Assembly: GCA_013003285.1 (NCBI GenBank)
Contig: JABDJY010000264.1
Span: 1-8,660, forward strand
DNA: 8,660 nucleotides
Source: Alphaproteobacteria bacterium
GTDB lineage: Bacteria; Pseudomonadota; Alphaproteobacteria; UBA6615
Reading direction: 5' to 3'
Shown: positions 1 to 6,057 of the stretch, one piece after another
Numbering within the stretch: position 1 is the first letter of the stretch
Layout of the letters: every line of letters begins with the position of its first letter
Notes under the pieces: generated by a model
Told to the model about the DNA's origin: nothing
The model's database searches: none
What the model saw: only the letters and a program-made list of their open reading frames with translations
Translations under genes and position numbers: made by a program

Positions 1-1738
1 CCTCCGGCGCCGCCGGCGCGGCCAAATGCCAATCGAGCCGGATGTCGGTCAGCGCGGGACGCTCCAGTTTGCGATGCAGGGCGCTCATCTTGGCCACCAC
101 CTCATCGGGCTTATCGATATAGGTGAAGGTGCCCCGCCCGGCCTCGGCCGCCCGGCGCATAAAAAAGCTGTTGGGCGCCGACCCCAGGCCGACCGTGAAC
201 AGCCGGGTCGATCCGAGCTTCGTCTCGATCAGCTCGGTCAAGGCATGCTCGTTACTCACCGACCCGTCGGTCAGGAACACCACCTGGCGCAGCCGTCCTT
301 CCGGCGCCTGATTGGCGAACGCCGCGGTCAACGCGCCGTGCATTTCCGTACCGCCACCCGACGTCAAGGATTGCAGCGCGCTCAAACCATTTCGAATATT
401 CGCGCGGGTCGCGGGCTGCACATGGCTGAACAGGCGACGCGTCGCATTGTCGAAAACGATGAGGTTAAAACGGTCGCGCGTGGTCAGCCGTTCGAGCGCA
501 AGCCGGCCAGCTTCACGCGCACTGGCAATCGCCGGCCCGTGCATCGAACCCGACTTATCGAGCACCAACACCAAATCCCGCGGCACGCTGCGCTCGGGCC
601 AGGCAGCGGCGTCGGGCGGCAGCAGGCTGACATATATATGTTCGGCGCCATCGCGGGTCTCGCTGAACAAGCCAATCTCCGGCTGCGCCCCGGTCACAGG
701 GGTCCAGTTAAGAACAAAGTCCTGGTCGGCCGGGACAACCCCATTGGCCAGGGTCACGTGAACACCGCCGCTGCCGCTTATGTCGCGTACAATCTCGATT
801 TGGTGGTTCGGTGCCGAAATATCGGCTAGCGGCGCGCCGGTGTTGAGATAAACCTGCAGCGAGACCGGGTTGATCTTGCCCAACGCCGGATTACGCACCG
901 GGCCGAACAGATCGCGGCCGCGTTCACGGATTGTGGACGGTTGCCGCCTCGCGCCGTCGCCCTCATGGCTGATTGCCGCCGCGCCGGTGTCGAGATTTAT
1001 TTTCTGGAGACCGCGTTCGCCATCGAAGGGCGCGACGGGCGGGCGCGGCAATGCCGGCGGCACCGCGACCAGCGGCAGATCCGCCCCCGGTGTGTAGCGC
1101 GGATTTACCACCAGCGGGAAGCGGTAGCTATAGACCCCATCGGCGAACAGCGCCGTGTCCTGATACTCGATCTCGACACTGATCTGCTCACCCGGGCCGA
1201 TATTGGCGACACTCGTGGAAAATACATTGGGTCGTTTGCTCGATAACAGCGACGCACGTCTGCCCGCTGCGGCGGCTTCTTTGTAGACCTTCTGGGCCTC
1301 TTCCTTTTCAAGAATACGGCCGCGCACCTCGCGGTCGCCGATCCGCAAAGTGAGGCGGTCGACCGCCGAGCGTTCCGGCAGCGGAAAAACATAGATACCC
1401 TCGAGCCAAACCTTCGATGGGTTGCGGAAATGCTGCACCACACTGACCCGCGCGACATCGCCGGTAACCTGGATCGTCACGTCGGACGCCAAGGTCGCGG
1501 CTGCAAACAAGGTGTCGGTGCGATCGCTCTTAAAGAACATGCCGGCCGCCGGCGGCAGATCGGCGGCCACCGGAACCGCCGCGACCTGGATAGATGCCTG
1601 GGCGTGAGCCGGTGTGGCGGTCAAGGTCAGCGCGGCGAGAACCACGGCGTTCAGCAATAGCGCGCCGAGTAACACGGCACATCTGGCAAGCAATAAACGT
1701 CGGCCCAGGCCGAACGATCGGAGGGATGGTGAGGTCAT
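1..1738 (-). CDS. VIT/vWA-domain sortase-target surface protein, 3' end outside window
   Basis: The reverse strand is open from an ATG at 1738 to the left edge (579 codons, no stop), so the C-terminus is missing. Residues about 12-47 form a long signal peptide with a hydrophobic core ending in AHA-QA. A VIT domain follows at about 70-195 (WLEGIYVFPLPE near 111-122, the EKEEAQKVYKEA region near 144-155, and RPNVFSTSVANIGPGE near 169-184). A von Willebrand A domain begins near 388 with an intact metal-binding MIDAS set: DKSGS at 394-398, T464 in GGGTEM and D491 in LTDGS. This order and these motifs match the proteobacterial sortase-target family, whose members end in an LPXTG-like sorting signal and sit beside a class GN sortase. 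Both would lie left of base 1. GGGAAG just upstream of the ATG is an acceptable ribosome site. Product identity is confident; the role, display of an adhesion-type vWA protein at the envelope, is inferred from the family. Confidence 0.9.
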   Translation of the reverse strand, partial: MTSPSLRSFGLGRRLLLARCAVLLGALLLNAVVLAALTLTATPAHAQASIQVAAVPVAADLPPAAGMFFKSDRTDTLFAAATLASDVTIQVTGDVARVSVVQHFRNPSKVWLEGIYVFPLPERSAVDRLTLRIGDREVRGRILEKEEAQKVYKEAAAAGRRASLLSSKRPNVFSTSVANIGPGEQISVEIEYQDTALFADGVYSYRFPLVVNPRYTPGADLPLVAVPPALPRPPVAPFDGERGLQKINLDTGAAAISHEGDGARRQPSTIRERGRDLFGPVRNPALGKINPVSLQVYLNTGAPLADISAPNHQIEIVRDISGSGGVHVTLANGVVPADQDFVLNWTPVTGAQPEIGLFSETRDGAEHIYVSLLPPDAAAWPERSVPRDLVLVLDKSGSMHGPAIASAREAGRLALERLTTRDRFNLIVFDNATRRLFSHVQPATRANIRNGLSALQSLTSGGGTEMHGALTAAFANQAPEGRLRQVVFLTDGSVSNEHALTELIETKLGSTRLFTVGLGSAPNSFFMRRAAEAGRGTFTYIDKPDEVVAKMSALHRKLERPALTDIRLDWHLAAPAAPE

Positions 1739-1758
1739 CTGCGTCTTCCCGTTGATAT

Positions 1759-1819
1759 TGAGTTTGTTATTGGCGAGCGCAGCCGCTGTCGGTCGGCTCG
1801 AGGAGCGATAACAAACTCA
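1759..1819. repeat. 12-bp perfect inverted repeat upstream of the sortase-target gene
   Basis: TGAGTTTGTTAT at 1759-1770 is repeated as its exact reverse complement at 1808-1819, with 37 bp between the arms. The spacer holds a second, smaller inverted pair, CGAGC at 1774-1778 and GCTCG at 1796-1800, so a two-tier hairpin is possible. The structure ends about 20 bases before the sortase-target ATG, inside the 183-bp gap after the SYLF gene. No T-tract follows it on either strand, which argues against a simple intrinsic terminator. It could be an operator pair or a leader hairpin. The repeat is seen directly; its role is not known. Confidence 0.6.
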
Positions 1820-1896
1820 CGGTGCGGCGAAAGCGCGCCGGCAATTGGGCAGAGCGATGAAACAGTGTGGCGATTTGACGGTAAGAGGTGCGCGAA

Positions 1897-1908
1897 GCGA
1901 CGCGTCGC
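1897..1908. repeat. GC-rich 12-bp palindrome just downstream of the SYLF gene
   Basis: GCGACGCGTCGC reads the same on both strands and is flanked by CGCG on each side (1891-1894 and 1909-1912). It lies 13 bases past the stop of the minus-strand SYLF gene. A stem-loop here could help end transcription, but no run of T follows, so it is not called a terminator. The rest of the 1739-1921 gap, apart from the 1759-1819 repeat, shows nothing I can assign. Confidence 0.35.
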
Positions 1909-1921
1909 CGCGCGGGGTCAA

Positions 1922-2617
1922 CTAGCGGACGCTGAGCGCGGCCCGCAGCGCGTCGGCTTCCGGCGAGACAAGATCTGGATCGTTGACGATGGCTTTAGGT
2001 CCCAAGGTGCGGCCATAATAGCCATCGTTCCAACTGGCACGGGGCTCGACCACGGCGCCTTCCAGCGCACCGCCCCCGAAAAGCCCCTGACTAACCGCAA
2101 ACTGGAAAATATCGTCACGCGCCGCCGTCGTCGTCGACGCCTCGAGACCCGCGCCCTTATGAGCAACCGCGATGCCCAGGTCGACGCCCAGCTTCACCTT
2201 GTCCGATAGTAGCGCCTCAAGCGCCGCATCATTCATGACCGTGAACAGCACCTTCGAAGATTGGCCGCCCATCTGCAATCCAACCGAGGCCGCGCCCAGC
2301 GTTACAAAGACCGGCGCGCTCCAGCTATTGTCGGCGCGGCGCGCCATCAGCACCCCGTTGCCCCCCTCGCCACCGACAATGAACGCGCCTTTGAGCAAGT
2401 TCGGCACGATCAATATTGCCTTAGCTCGGCTGATGGCGTCGTTCATCTTGCCCGACAGGAGTTCGGCCGCGCGCAGATCAATCAACGCCGCTTCGGCCTC
2501 GAGCAATAGTTTGCGCTGCTGCAGGGTATCTTGCGCCGCCACCGGCGCGACTGCGATTAGGCTGGCGGCCAAGACCGCGATCAACCATGCGCTGGTATGT
2601 TTCATGGTCAATTTCAT
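1922..2617 (-). CDS. Secreted SYLF-domain (YSC84-like) lipid-binding protein
   Basis: This 231-residue protein is exported and probably binds phospholipid at the envelope; the SYLF/YSC84 family binds phosphoinositides in eukaryotes, while the bacterial role is poorly known. Residues 1-28 are a Sec signal peptide (hydrophobic 9-27, cut after PVAA, before QD). The SYLF domain fills about 60-205, with the hallmark stretches AKAILIVPNLLKGAFIVGGE at 65-84, LGAASVGLQMGGQSS at 107-121 and FTVMNDAALEALLSDK at 125-140, then GLFGGGALEGAVV near 178-190. Length is normal for the family. The start is uncertain: ATG 2617 is chosen because it leads into a compact signal peptide, but ATG 2605 and an upstream GTG at 2650 are in frame, and none has a clear Shine-Dalgarno. 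The gene begins 53 bp after the araC stop on the same strand, so co-transcription or regulation by that AraC protein is possible. Confidence 0.88.
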   Translation of the reverse strand: MKLTMKHTSAWLIAVLAASLIAVAPVAAQDTLQQRKLLLEAEAALIDLRAAELLSGKMNDAISRAKAILIVPNLLKGAFIVGGEGGNGVLMARRADNSWSAPVFVTLGAASVGLQMGGQSSKVLFTVMNDAALEALLSDKVKLGVDLGIAVAHKGAGLEASTTTAARDDIFQFAVSQGLFGGGALEGAVVEPRASWNDGYYGRTLGPKAIVNDPDLVSPEADALRAALSVR

Positions 2618-2632
2618 TGGTATTTCATACCA
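2618..2632. repeat. 6-3-6 inverted repeat abutting the SYLF start codon
   Basis: TGGTAT-TTC-ATACCA is a perfect 6-bp inverted repeat with a 3-base centre, directly upstream of the chosen ATG at 2617. It occupies the place where a ribosome site would be expected, and no Shine-Dalgarno is seen there. It might be a repressor site or a translation-masking hairpin. It could also be chance, since repeats this short are common. Confidence 0.3.
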
Positions 2633-2656
2633 GGCCGACTCGGGCGACACCTTGCG

Positions 2657-2674
2657 CTAAATCAACTGATTTAG
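2657..2674. repeat. 18-bp palindrome overlapping the araC stop codon
   Basis: CTAAATCA at 2657-2664 and TGATTTAG at 2667-2674 are perfect reverse complements with two bases between them. The araC stop codon (2671-2673, TAA on the minus strand) lies inside the right arm. As RNA it gives a 7-bp stem with a 4-base loop, AT-rich and without a T-tract, so it is at best a weak terminator. Its position in the araC-SYLF gap also suits an operator for the SYLF gene. Confidence 0.45.
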
Positions 2675-3621
2675 TGACCAACGGCCACCTCGCTTTGACG
2701 GCTGCGCCGATAGCGTGCGGGGCTGGCTTCGAAGTGGCGCCGGAACACCCGCCCGAATGCAGCCTCCGAACGGTATCCGCTGCGCTCCGCCACATCGAGT
2801 ATCGACAGATCGGACTCGGTCAGTAACTGTCGCCCCACCTGCATGCGCCAGCCCGTGAGGTATTGCATCGGGGTCATCCCCATACATTCGTGAAACCGGC
2901 TGGCAAACGCGGTGCGCGACAGACCGGCGCGACGCGCCATTTTCTCCAAGGTCCAGGCGGCCTCCGGTTCCTGGTGCAACGAATGTAGGGAGCGGCTGAT
3001 ATGGGCATCGGCAAGGCCCCGGAAAACCTGCCTTGTCTGACCATCGGCAGCGAGATAGGCGCGGATCGCCTGAGCGAAAATTATTTCCGACAGGCGCAGC
3101 GTGACGAACTCATTGCCCAGAGAGTCGCCGCCGGCTTCCGAGCCAATTAGTTTCAAGGTGCCCTCGAGCCACAGATGAGAAACGTCGCCGGTGTTGCGGA
3201 CATGGATGAACGGCGGCAGGGCATCGAGCAGCGGATGACCGGCATCCTTGTCGAAGGCAAAGTGCCCGCAGACCAGCTGCGTGTCATGACCCTGCCCCGG
3301 TTCGCCATAGACCAGGGCCCCCTCTCCGGTGAAACCGGACTGGGTCACCACTTCATCGACCGATCTTGCGAGCGCGTCCGCCGGGTCGGACAGTCGGTGT
3401 TGCGCGCCGTGGGTCACGATCACCAGGTCACCCTGTTCAAGCAGAACAGGCGCATCGACACCGGCAACCGACAGCCAGCAGCGACCGCGATGCACCAGGT
3501 GAAACCGGGCGACGTTCTCGAACGCCGGCACCTCAATGCCCCAGGGCGGACTGAACTCGGTTCGGAAATACAAGGTTCCCTGTAATTTCAGCAGCCCCAA
3601 GACGTCACTCAATATATCCAT
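2671..3621 (-). CDS. AraC-family transcriptional regulator with N-terminal cupin domain
   Basis: This 316-residue cytoplasmic DNA-binding regulator has the full length expected for its class. Residues about 5-190 form a cupin-type sensor domain (Cupin_6 style; GDLVIVTHGAQHRL at 64-77). The C-terminal AraC domain spans about 205-307 with two helix-turn-helix units: the first near 224-246 (LEKMARRAGLSRTAFASRFH), followed by GMTPMQYL, and the second near 274-296 (ILDVAERSGYRSEAAFGRVFRR) with the family-typical ending F-ASPARYRR. The ATG at 3621 has an AAAGGA ribosome site about 9 bases upstream. The gene is divergent from the DUF4142 gene and is followed on the same strand by the SYLF gene. The inducer is unknown. 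Likely targets are its own promoter and the neighbours on either side, which is inference from position and from the direct repeat at 3683-3716. Confidence 0.93.
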   Translation of the reverse strand: MDILSDVLGLLKLQGTLYFRTEFSPPWGIEVPAFENVARFHLVHRGRCWLSVAGVDAPVLLEQGDLVIVTHGAQHRLSDPADALARSVDEVVTQSGFTGEGALVYGEPGQGHDTQLVCGHFAFDKDAGHPLLDALPPFIHVRNTGDVSHLWLEGTLKLIGSEAGGDSLGNEFVTLRLSEIIFAQAIRAYLAADGQTRQVFRGLADAHISRSLHSLHQEPEAAWTLEKMARRAGLSRTAFASRFHECMGMTPMQYLTGWRMQVGRQLLTESDLSILDVAERSGYRSEAAFGRVFRRHFEASPARYRRSRQSEVAVGH

Positions 3622-3648
3622 TTCACGCGATCCTTTCGCTCAAGATAG

Positions 3649-3678
3649 GATATAGGCGTAATTTCTGAATTCCCGCAA
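3649..3678 (-). promoter_or_regulatory. Candidate promoter for araC
   Basis: On the minus strand TTGCGG (3673-3678) and TATATC (3649-3654) are separated by 18 bases. Transcription from them would start about 20 bases before the araC ATG. The -10 box is a fair match to the housekeeping consensus and the -35 box is weak. The AraC-type direct repeat lies just upstream of the -35 box. Confidence 0.3.
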
Positions 3679-3682
3679 TAAC

Positions 3683-3716
3683 TGTACGATTGGTCTAGTT
3701 TGGTGAACGATCTGTC
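3683..3716. promoter_or_regulatory. Candidate AraC-type operator: 13-bp direct repeat, 21-bp period
   Basis: TGTACGATTGGTC (3683-3695) recurs as TGAACGATCTGTC (3704-3716), with 10 of 13 bases identical and starts exactly 21 bp apart. Two sites in direct orientation on the same helix face are the usual layout for an AraC-family dimer. The pair lies in the 223-bp gap between divergent araC and DUF4142 genes, so it could control both. A 5-bp inverted pair TGAAC/GTTCA (3704-3708, 3720-3724) overlaps the second copy. The repeat is seen; the binding protein is inferred. Confidence 0.45.
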
Positions 3717-3844
3717 ATTGTTCATACGTCAGATTGCCCAATATCTGTCTCCGTTGCACAGGAAAACTGTTTCCAGGGCGACTTCAACCCCTCCCGCAGC
3801 CGAAAACCTATTCGGCCCGGACAACAGAAAACGGAGACCTCGTT

Positions 3845-4393
3845 ATGAACCTAAAAGCAATCTTTGCCGCAGCGGCGCTATCATTGGCCCTCACGGCCGG
3901 CGCCGCCAACGCCGAAAATCCAGCCGATCTAAACGATCTGGAAATCGCCCATGTCGCCTACACCGCCGACTTGATCGATATTCGCTACGCCCATTTGGCG
4001 CTGGCAATCTCTAAGAATGAAGACGTTCGGGGATTCGCCAATAGCATGATCAACGACCACAGCCATGTGAACGATGAGGCGTTGGCCTTGCTCAAAAAGC
4101 TCAACGCACAGCCGGCCGATAATTTTCTCAGCCAGCAGTTGAATGCACAGGCCGATCAATTGGTTGGCGAACTAAGCCAACTCACCGGCGCCGAGTTCGA
4201 CAAACGCTATGCAGCCAACGAACTCGCCTACCACCAGGCGGTCAACGGTCTGGTCGCGGACACCTTCATTCCCAACATCGACAATGCCGAGGTGAAGGCC
4301 TTGTTCGAAGAGGCGCTCGCGATCTTCAAAGTTCACGAAGAAACCGCAGCAACACTCGTCGAGGACGTTCGCACCAAAGTGACGGCCAAATAG
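3845..4393 (+). CDS. Exported DUF4142 family protein
   Basis: This 182-residue protein has a Sec signal peptide (1-23, hydrophobic 5-21, cut after ANA before EN), so the mature form is periplasmic or outer-surface. The rest matches DUF4142, a helical, ferritin-like fold of unknown biochemical function. Seen features are a first helix near 32-55 (EIAHVAYTADLIDIRYAHLA), DVRGFANSMINDHSHVND at 60-77 with the family's Asp-His pair at 71-72, and FDKRYAANELAYHQAV at 118-133. Histidines 36, 72, 130 and 164 could bind metal, but that is only a suggestion. The frame is open upstream to 3734. ATG 3845 is preferred because it starts the signal peptide and has GGAGA about 8 bases upstream. Some family members are tied to stress or envelope functions. 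The gene is transcribed away from araC and is followed by a hairpin at 4447-4478, so it is probably monocistronic. Confidence 0.88.
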   Translation: MNLKAIFAAAALSLALTAGAANAENPADLNDLEIAHVAYTADLIDIRYAHLALAISKNEDVRGFANSMINDHSHVNDEALALLKKLNAQPADNFLSQQLNAQADQLVGELSQLTGAEFDKRYAANELAYHQAVNGLVADTFIPNIDNAEVKALFEEALAIFKVHEETAATLVEDVRTKVTAK

Positions 4394-4446
4394 CGCAAGC
4401 CAAGGGGGGCTGCGGTGGCACTCACTTGAGCCCGCTACCCAGTCCC

Positions 4447-4478
4447 TCTTCACGCCTATTGGGATAGGCGTAAGAAGA
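4447..4478. terminator. Hairpin after the DUF4142 gene, possible terminator
   Basis: ACGCCTAT (4452-4459) and ATAGGCGT (4464-4471) form a perfect 8-bp stem with a TGGG loop. After a 2-base bulge the stem extends by TCTTC (4447-4451) pairing with GAAGA (4474-4478). It lies 54 bases past the DUF4142 stop and just ahead of the candidate DUF488 promoter. No clear T-tract follows on the plus strand, so termination efficiency is doubtful. Confidence 0.45.
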
Positions 4479-4482
4479 CACA

Positions 4483-4510
4483 TTGCTAACGGGCAAATCT
4501 CACCTACACT
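4483..4510 (+). promoter_or_regulatory. Candidate promoter for the DUF488 gene
   Basis: TTGCTA (4483-4488) and TACACT (4505-4510) are spaced by 16 bases, and each box matches four of six consensus positions. The predicted transcript would start about 8-9 bases before the ATG at 4526. That fits the lack of any Shine-Dalgarno in front of this gene and suggests an almost leaderless mRNA. Confidence 0.35.
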
Positions 4511-4525
4511 GAAACATGCTAGGCC

Positions 4526-4885
4526 ATGTCGTCATTGAAGATAAAACTGAAACGCGTCTATGAAGCGCCCGCCGACGATGACGGCGCGCGCATACTCGTT
4601 GAAAGATTGTGGCCACGCGGACAAACCAAGGCCAGCGTCGCCGCCGATCATTGGATCAGGGACATCGCCCCCTCACCGGAACTGCGCACATGGTTCGGCC
4701 ATCGCGTGGAGCGCTGGGAAGAGTTTTGCGAGCGCTACCACGCCGAACTCGACAACAACGACACGGCTTTGGAAACCCTGAAACGCCTGTGCGCCGGCCA
4801 GTCGGTGACATTCCTATTCGCCGCCAAGGACGTGGAGCGCAACGGCGCCGTCGCCCTCCGCGACTATCTGCTCGCCAGGTCCTGA
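4526..4885 (+). CDS. DUF488 (YeaO-type) family protein
   Basis: This 119-residue cytoplasmic protein is of normal family length and has no signal peptide or membrane segment. It carries the near-invariant DUF488/YeaO motifs: RVYE at 10-13, ARILVERLWPRG at 21-32, DIAPS at 46-50, LRTWFGH at 53-59, then RWEEFCERYHAEL at 63-75. The C-terminal block LFAAKDVERNGAVALRDYL (97-115) is conserved except that the residue after Asn106, usually His or Asn as I recall the family, is Gly here. The biochemical function of the family is not established. The start ATG 4526 has no Shine-Dalgarno, which fits a very short leader. The gene stands alone on this strand and ends 22 bp from the stop of the convergent cupin gene. 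Confidence 0.9.
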   Translation: MSSLKIKLKRVYEAPADDDGARILVERLWPRGQTKASVAADHWIRDIAPSPELRTWFGHRVERWEEFCERYHAELDNNDTALETLKRLCAGQSVTFLFAAKDVERNGAVALRDYLLARS

Positions 4886-4907
4886 CAAAGCCGCGGCAAC
4901 AATTTCT

Positions 4908-5453
4908 CTATTCGGGAATCTCTTCCGCATCGATCAGCACGAAGGCGATCCGGCATGCCTTGTCGGTGCGGTTTGACCAAGCATGGTTGGTGCCGCGCTG
5001 GATCAGCACATCGCCCGGCCCCATGGGGGTTTCGCCGACATCCATCATGGCGACCACCTCGCCCTCTAGAACAATGGCGTAGTCGACCGTACGGGTTTTA
5101 TGAAAGCCGGGATGGCGCGATCCGGCGCCGGCGGCATAGGCGTCGCCGCCGGCGACAGCGCTTGTATCTGGCGCCTTATCGACATTGGGTCCGAACCGCA
5201 GAGTGTCGGGCGGAATATCGACAATGCGAAAGACATTACCGTTTACCGGCGGCTGCAGGCTGATCGGCCGGTCGGCAGCATCGGGCGCGCCGGTATTGGT
5301 CGCCGGCGCCTCGTCGACGGCCCATAGCTCGGTCCAGGGATACCCCTCTATGCCGCCGGTGTTGGTAACGTTGGGCGCAGCGCGATCTTCCTGAATATAA
5401 GATTCGCCGTTTTCATTGTGTCCCGCAATGATGCGTCTGACGGGCTTAAGCAT
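4908..5453 (-). CDS. Single-domain cupin protein
   Basis: This 181-residue soluble protein has one conserved cupin barrel in its C-terminal half (about 112-175). The first cupin motif contains H114, H118, TRTVDYAIVLEGEV (120-133) and D138. The second is GDVLIQRGTNHAWSN at 147-161 with H157. These histidines suggest a metal-binding pocket, though the catalytic activity, if any, is unknown. Close relatives are annotated only as cupin-domain proteins; some metal-binding cupins are dioxygenases or isomerases. The N-terminal half (1-110) is probably the extra strand region common in this subfamily. ATG 5453 is chosen because AGGGGG lies about 9 bases upstream; an in-frame GTG at 5486 would add 11 polar residues and has no ribosome site. 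The gene converges on the DUF488 gene and lies 74 bp downstream of the exported small protein on the same strand, so the two may share a transcript. Confidence 0.85.
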   Translation of the reverse strand: MLKPVRRIIAGHNENGESYIQEDRAAPNVTNTGGIEGYPWTELWAVDEAPATNTGAPDAADRPISLQPPVNGNVFRIVDIPPDTLRFGPNVDKAPDTSAVAGGDAYAAGAGSRHPGFHKTRTVDYAIVLEGEVVAMMDVGETPMGPGDVLIQRGTNHAWSNRTDKACRIAFVLIDAEEIPE

Positions 5454-5527
5454 GACCGGATTCCCCCTGTTGATTTTGCTGTTCACGCCAATCTAGCGCG
5501 CATGACAGTAAAATACAGCCAGGCATC

Positions 5528-5857
5528 CTAACGTTTGATCCAGGTCTCTCCCGCGGCGACGATCCGGCTTGTCCCATCGGGCTTGGTCAACACGAGGGTC
5601 CAGGTGGCACCGTCGTCGGTGGTGAACACTTCGACCACACCACCCTCGTCGGTAATACCGACCGCAGCCTGAGCTTCGGCATATTGTGCGTCCAACTGCT
5701 CAACGAGATCAGCGCGCGGCATATCTGCCGACTGAGCCACGGCGGTAGCTGAACCGAACATAACTGCCGCCAAAAACGCCGCCGCGAGCACGGCAATGGT
5801 AGCGTTGCGAGCGGTCGAAGCCCTCACGCCCCGATCGTATCTTGTAAAAACGTTCAT
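5528..5857 (-). CDS. Small exported protein of unknown function
   Basis: This is a predicted 109-residue exported protein. Residues 19-41 form a hydrophobic signal segment ending in AVA before QS; the N-terminus before it is basic (R6, R9, R12, R17). The mature part of about 68 residues has an acidic helical stretch (49-65) and then a compact beta-like end, VVEVFTTDDGATWTLVLTK, with PDGTSRIVAAGETW at 93-106. Similar PDGT-x5-AAGE-W endings occur, as I recall, in small hypothetical proteins of many alphaproteobacteria; no function is known to me. There are no cysteines. The frame is open to a TTG at 5914, but ATG 5857 is far better because GGAGG lies 5 bases upstream and it leads directly into the signal peptide. 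It may be co-transcribed with the downstream cupin gene. Confidence 0.8.
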   Translation of the reverse strand: MNVFTRYDRGVRASTARNATIAVLAAAFLAAVMFGSATAVAQSADMPRADLVEQLDAQYAEAQAAVGITDEGGVVEVFTTDDGATWTLVLTKPDGTSRIVAAGETWIKR

Positions 5858-5935
5858 AGCGGCCTCCAATTCCAAGTCTACAGTGCCCGCAGGCTGTCCG
5901 CGGACCTTATGCAAAGAACATGGAATATGGGCGGC

Positions 5936-5963
5936 AAAAGAGGTGTGAGGATGCTCACACCTC
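5936..5963 (-). terminator. Intrinsic terminator of the histidine kinase gene
   Basis: GAGGTGTGAG (5940-5949) and CTCACACCTC (5954-5963) form a perfect 10-bp stem with a GATG loop. Read on the minus strand it is followed at once by TTTT (5936-5939). It lies about 95 bases past the stop of the kinase gene and before the exported small-protein gene, so it separates the two transcripts. This is the clearest terminator in the window. Confidence 0.85.
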
Positions 5964-6057
5964 GCGTCTAGTTTATGGGTGGTGAGCAGAGCTTAAATGA
6001 AGCGAAACCAGTCGAAGAAACGGTTGAAACCCCTGATGATCGCTTTTGAAGCGGCGG

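Noticed and set aside
26..829. A 267-codon plus-strand open frame, with several others up to 1811
   Set aside because: They lie opposite the sortase-target gene, whose minus-strand reading gives continuous recognisable VIT and vWA domains. The plus-strand products are Arg- and Gly-rich and match no family, as expected for antisense frames in GC-rich DNA.
1759..1819. Miniature inverted-repeat transposon
   Set aside because: At 61 bp it is very short, and the bases flanking the arms show no target-site duplication.
3652..4473. ATAGGCGTAA present at 3652-3661 and 4464-4473
   Set aside because: Many 10-base matches are expected by chance in 8.6 kb, so a shared regulatory site is not supported.
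5964..6057. Minus-strand frame ending in AIIRGFNRFFDWFRFI just after the kinase stop
   Set aside because: It looks like an aromatic amphipathic tail, but after the preceding in-frame stop there is no ATG, GTG or TTG. Joining it to the kinase would need a frameshift for which there is no evidence.
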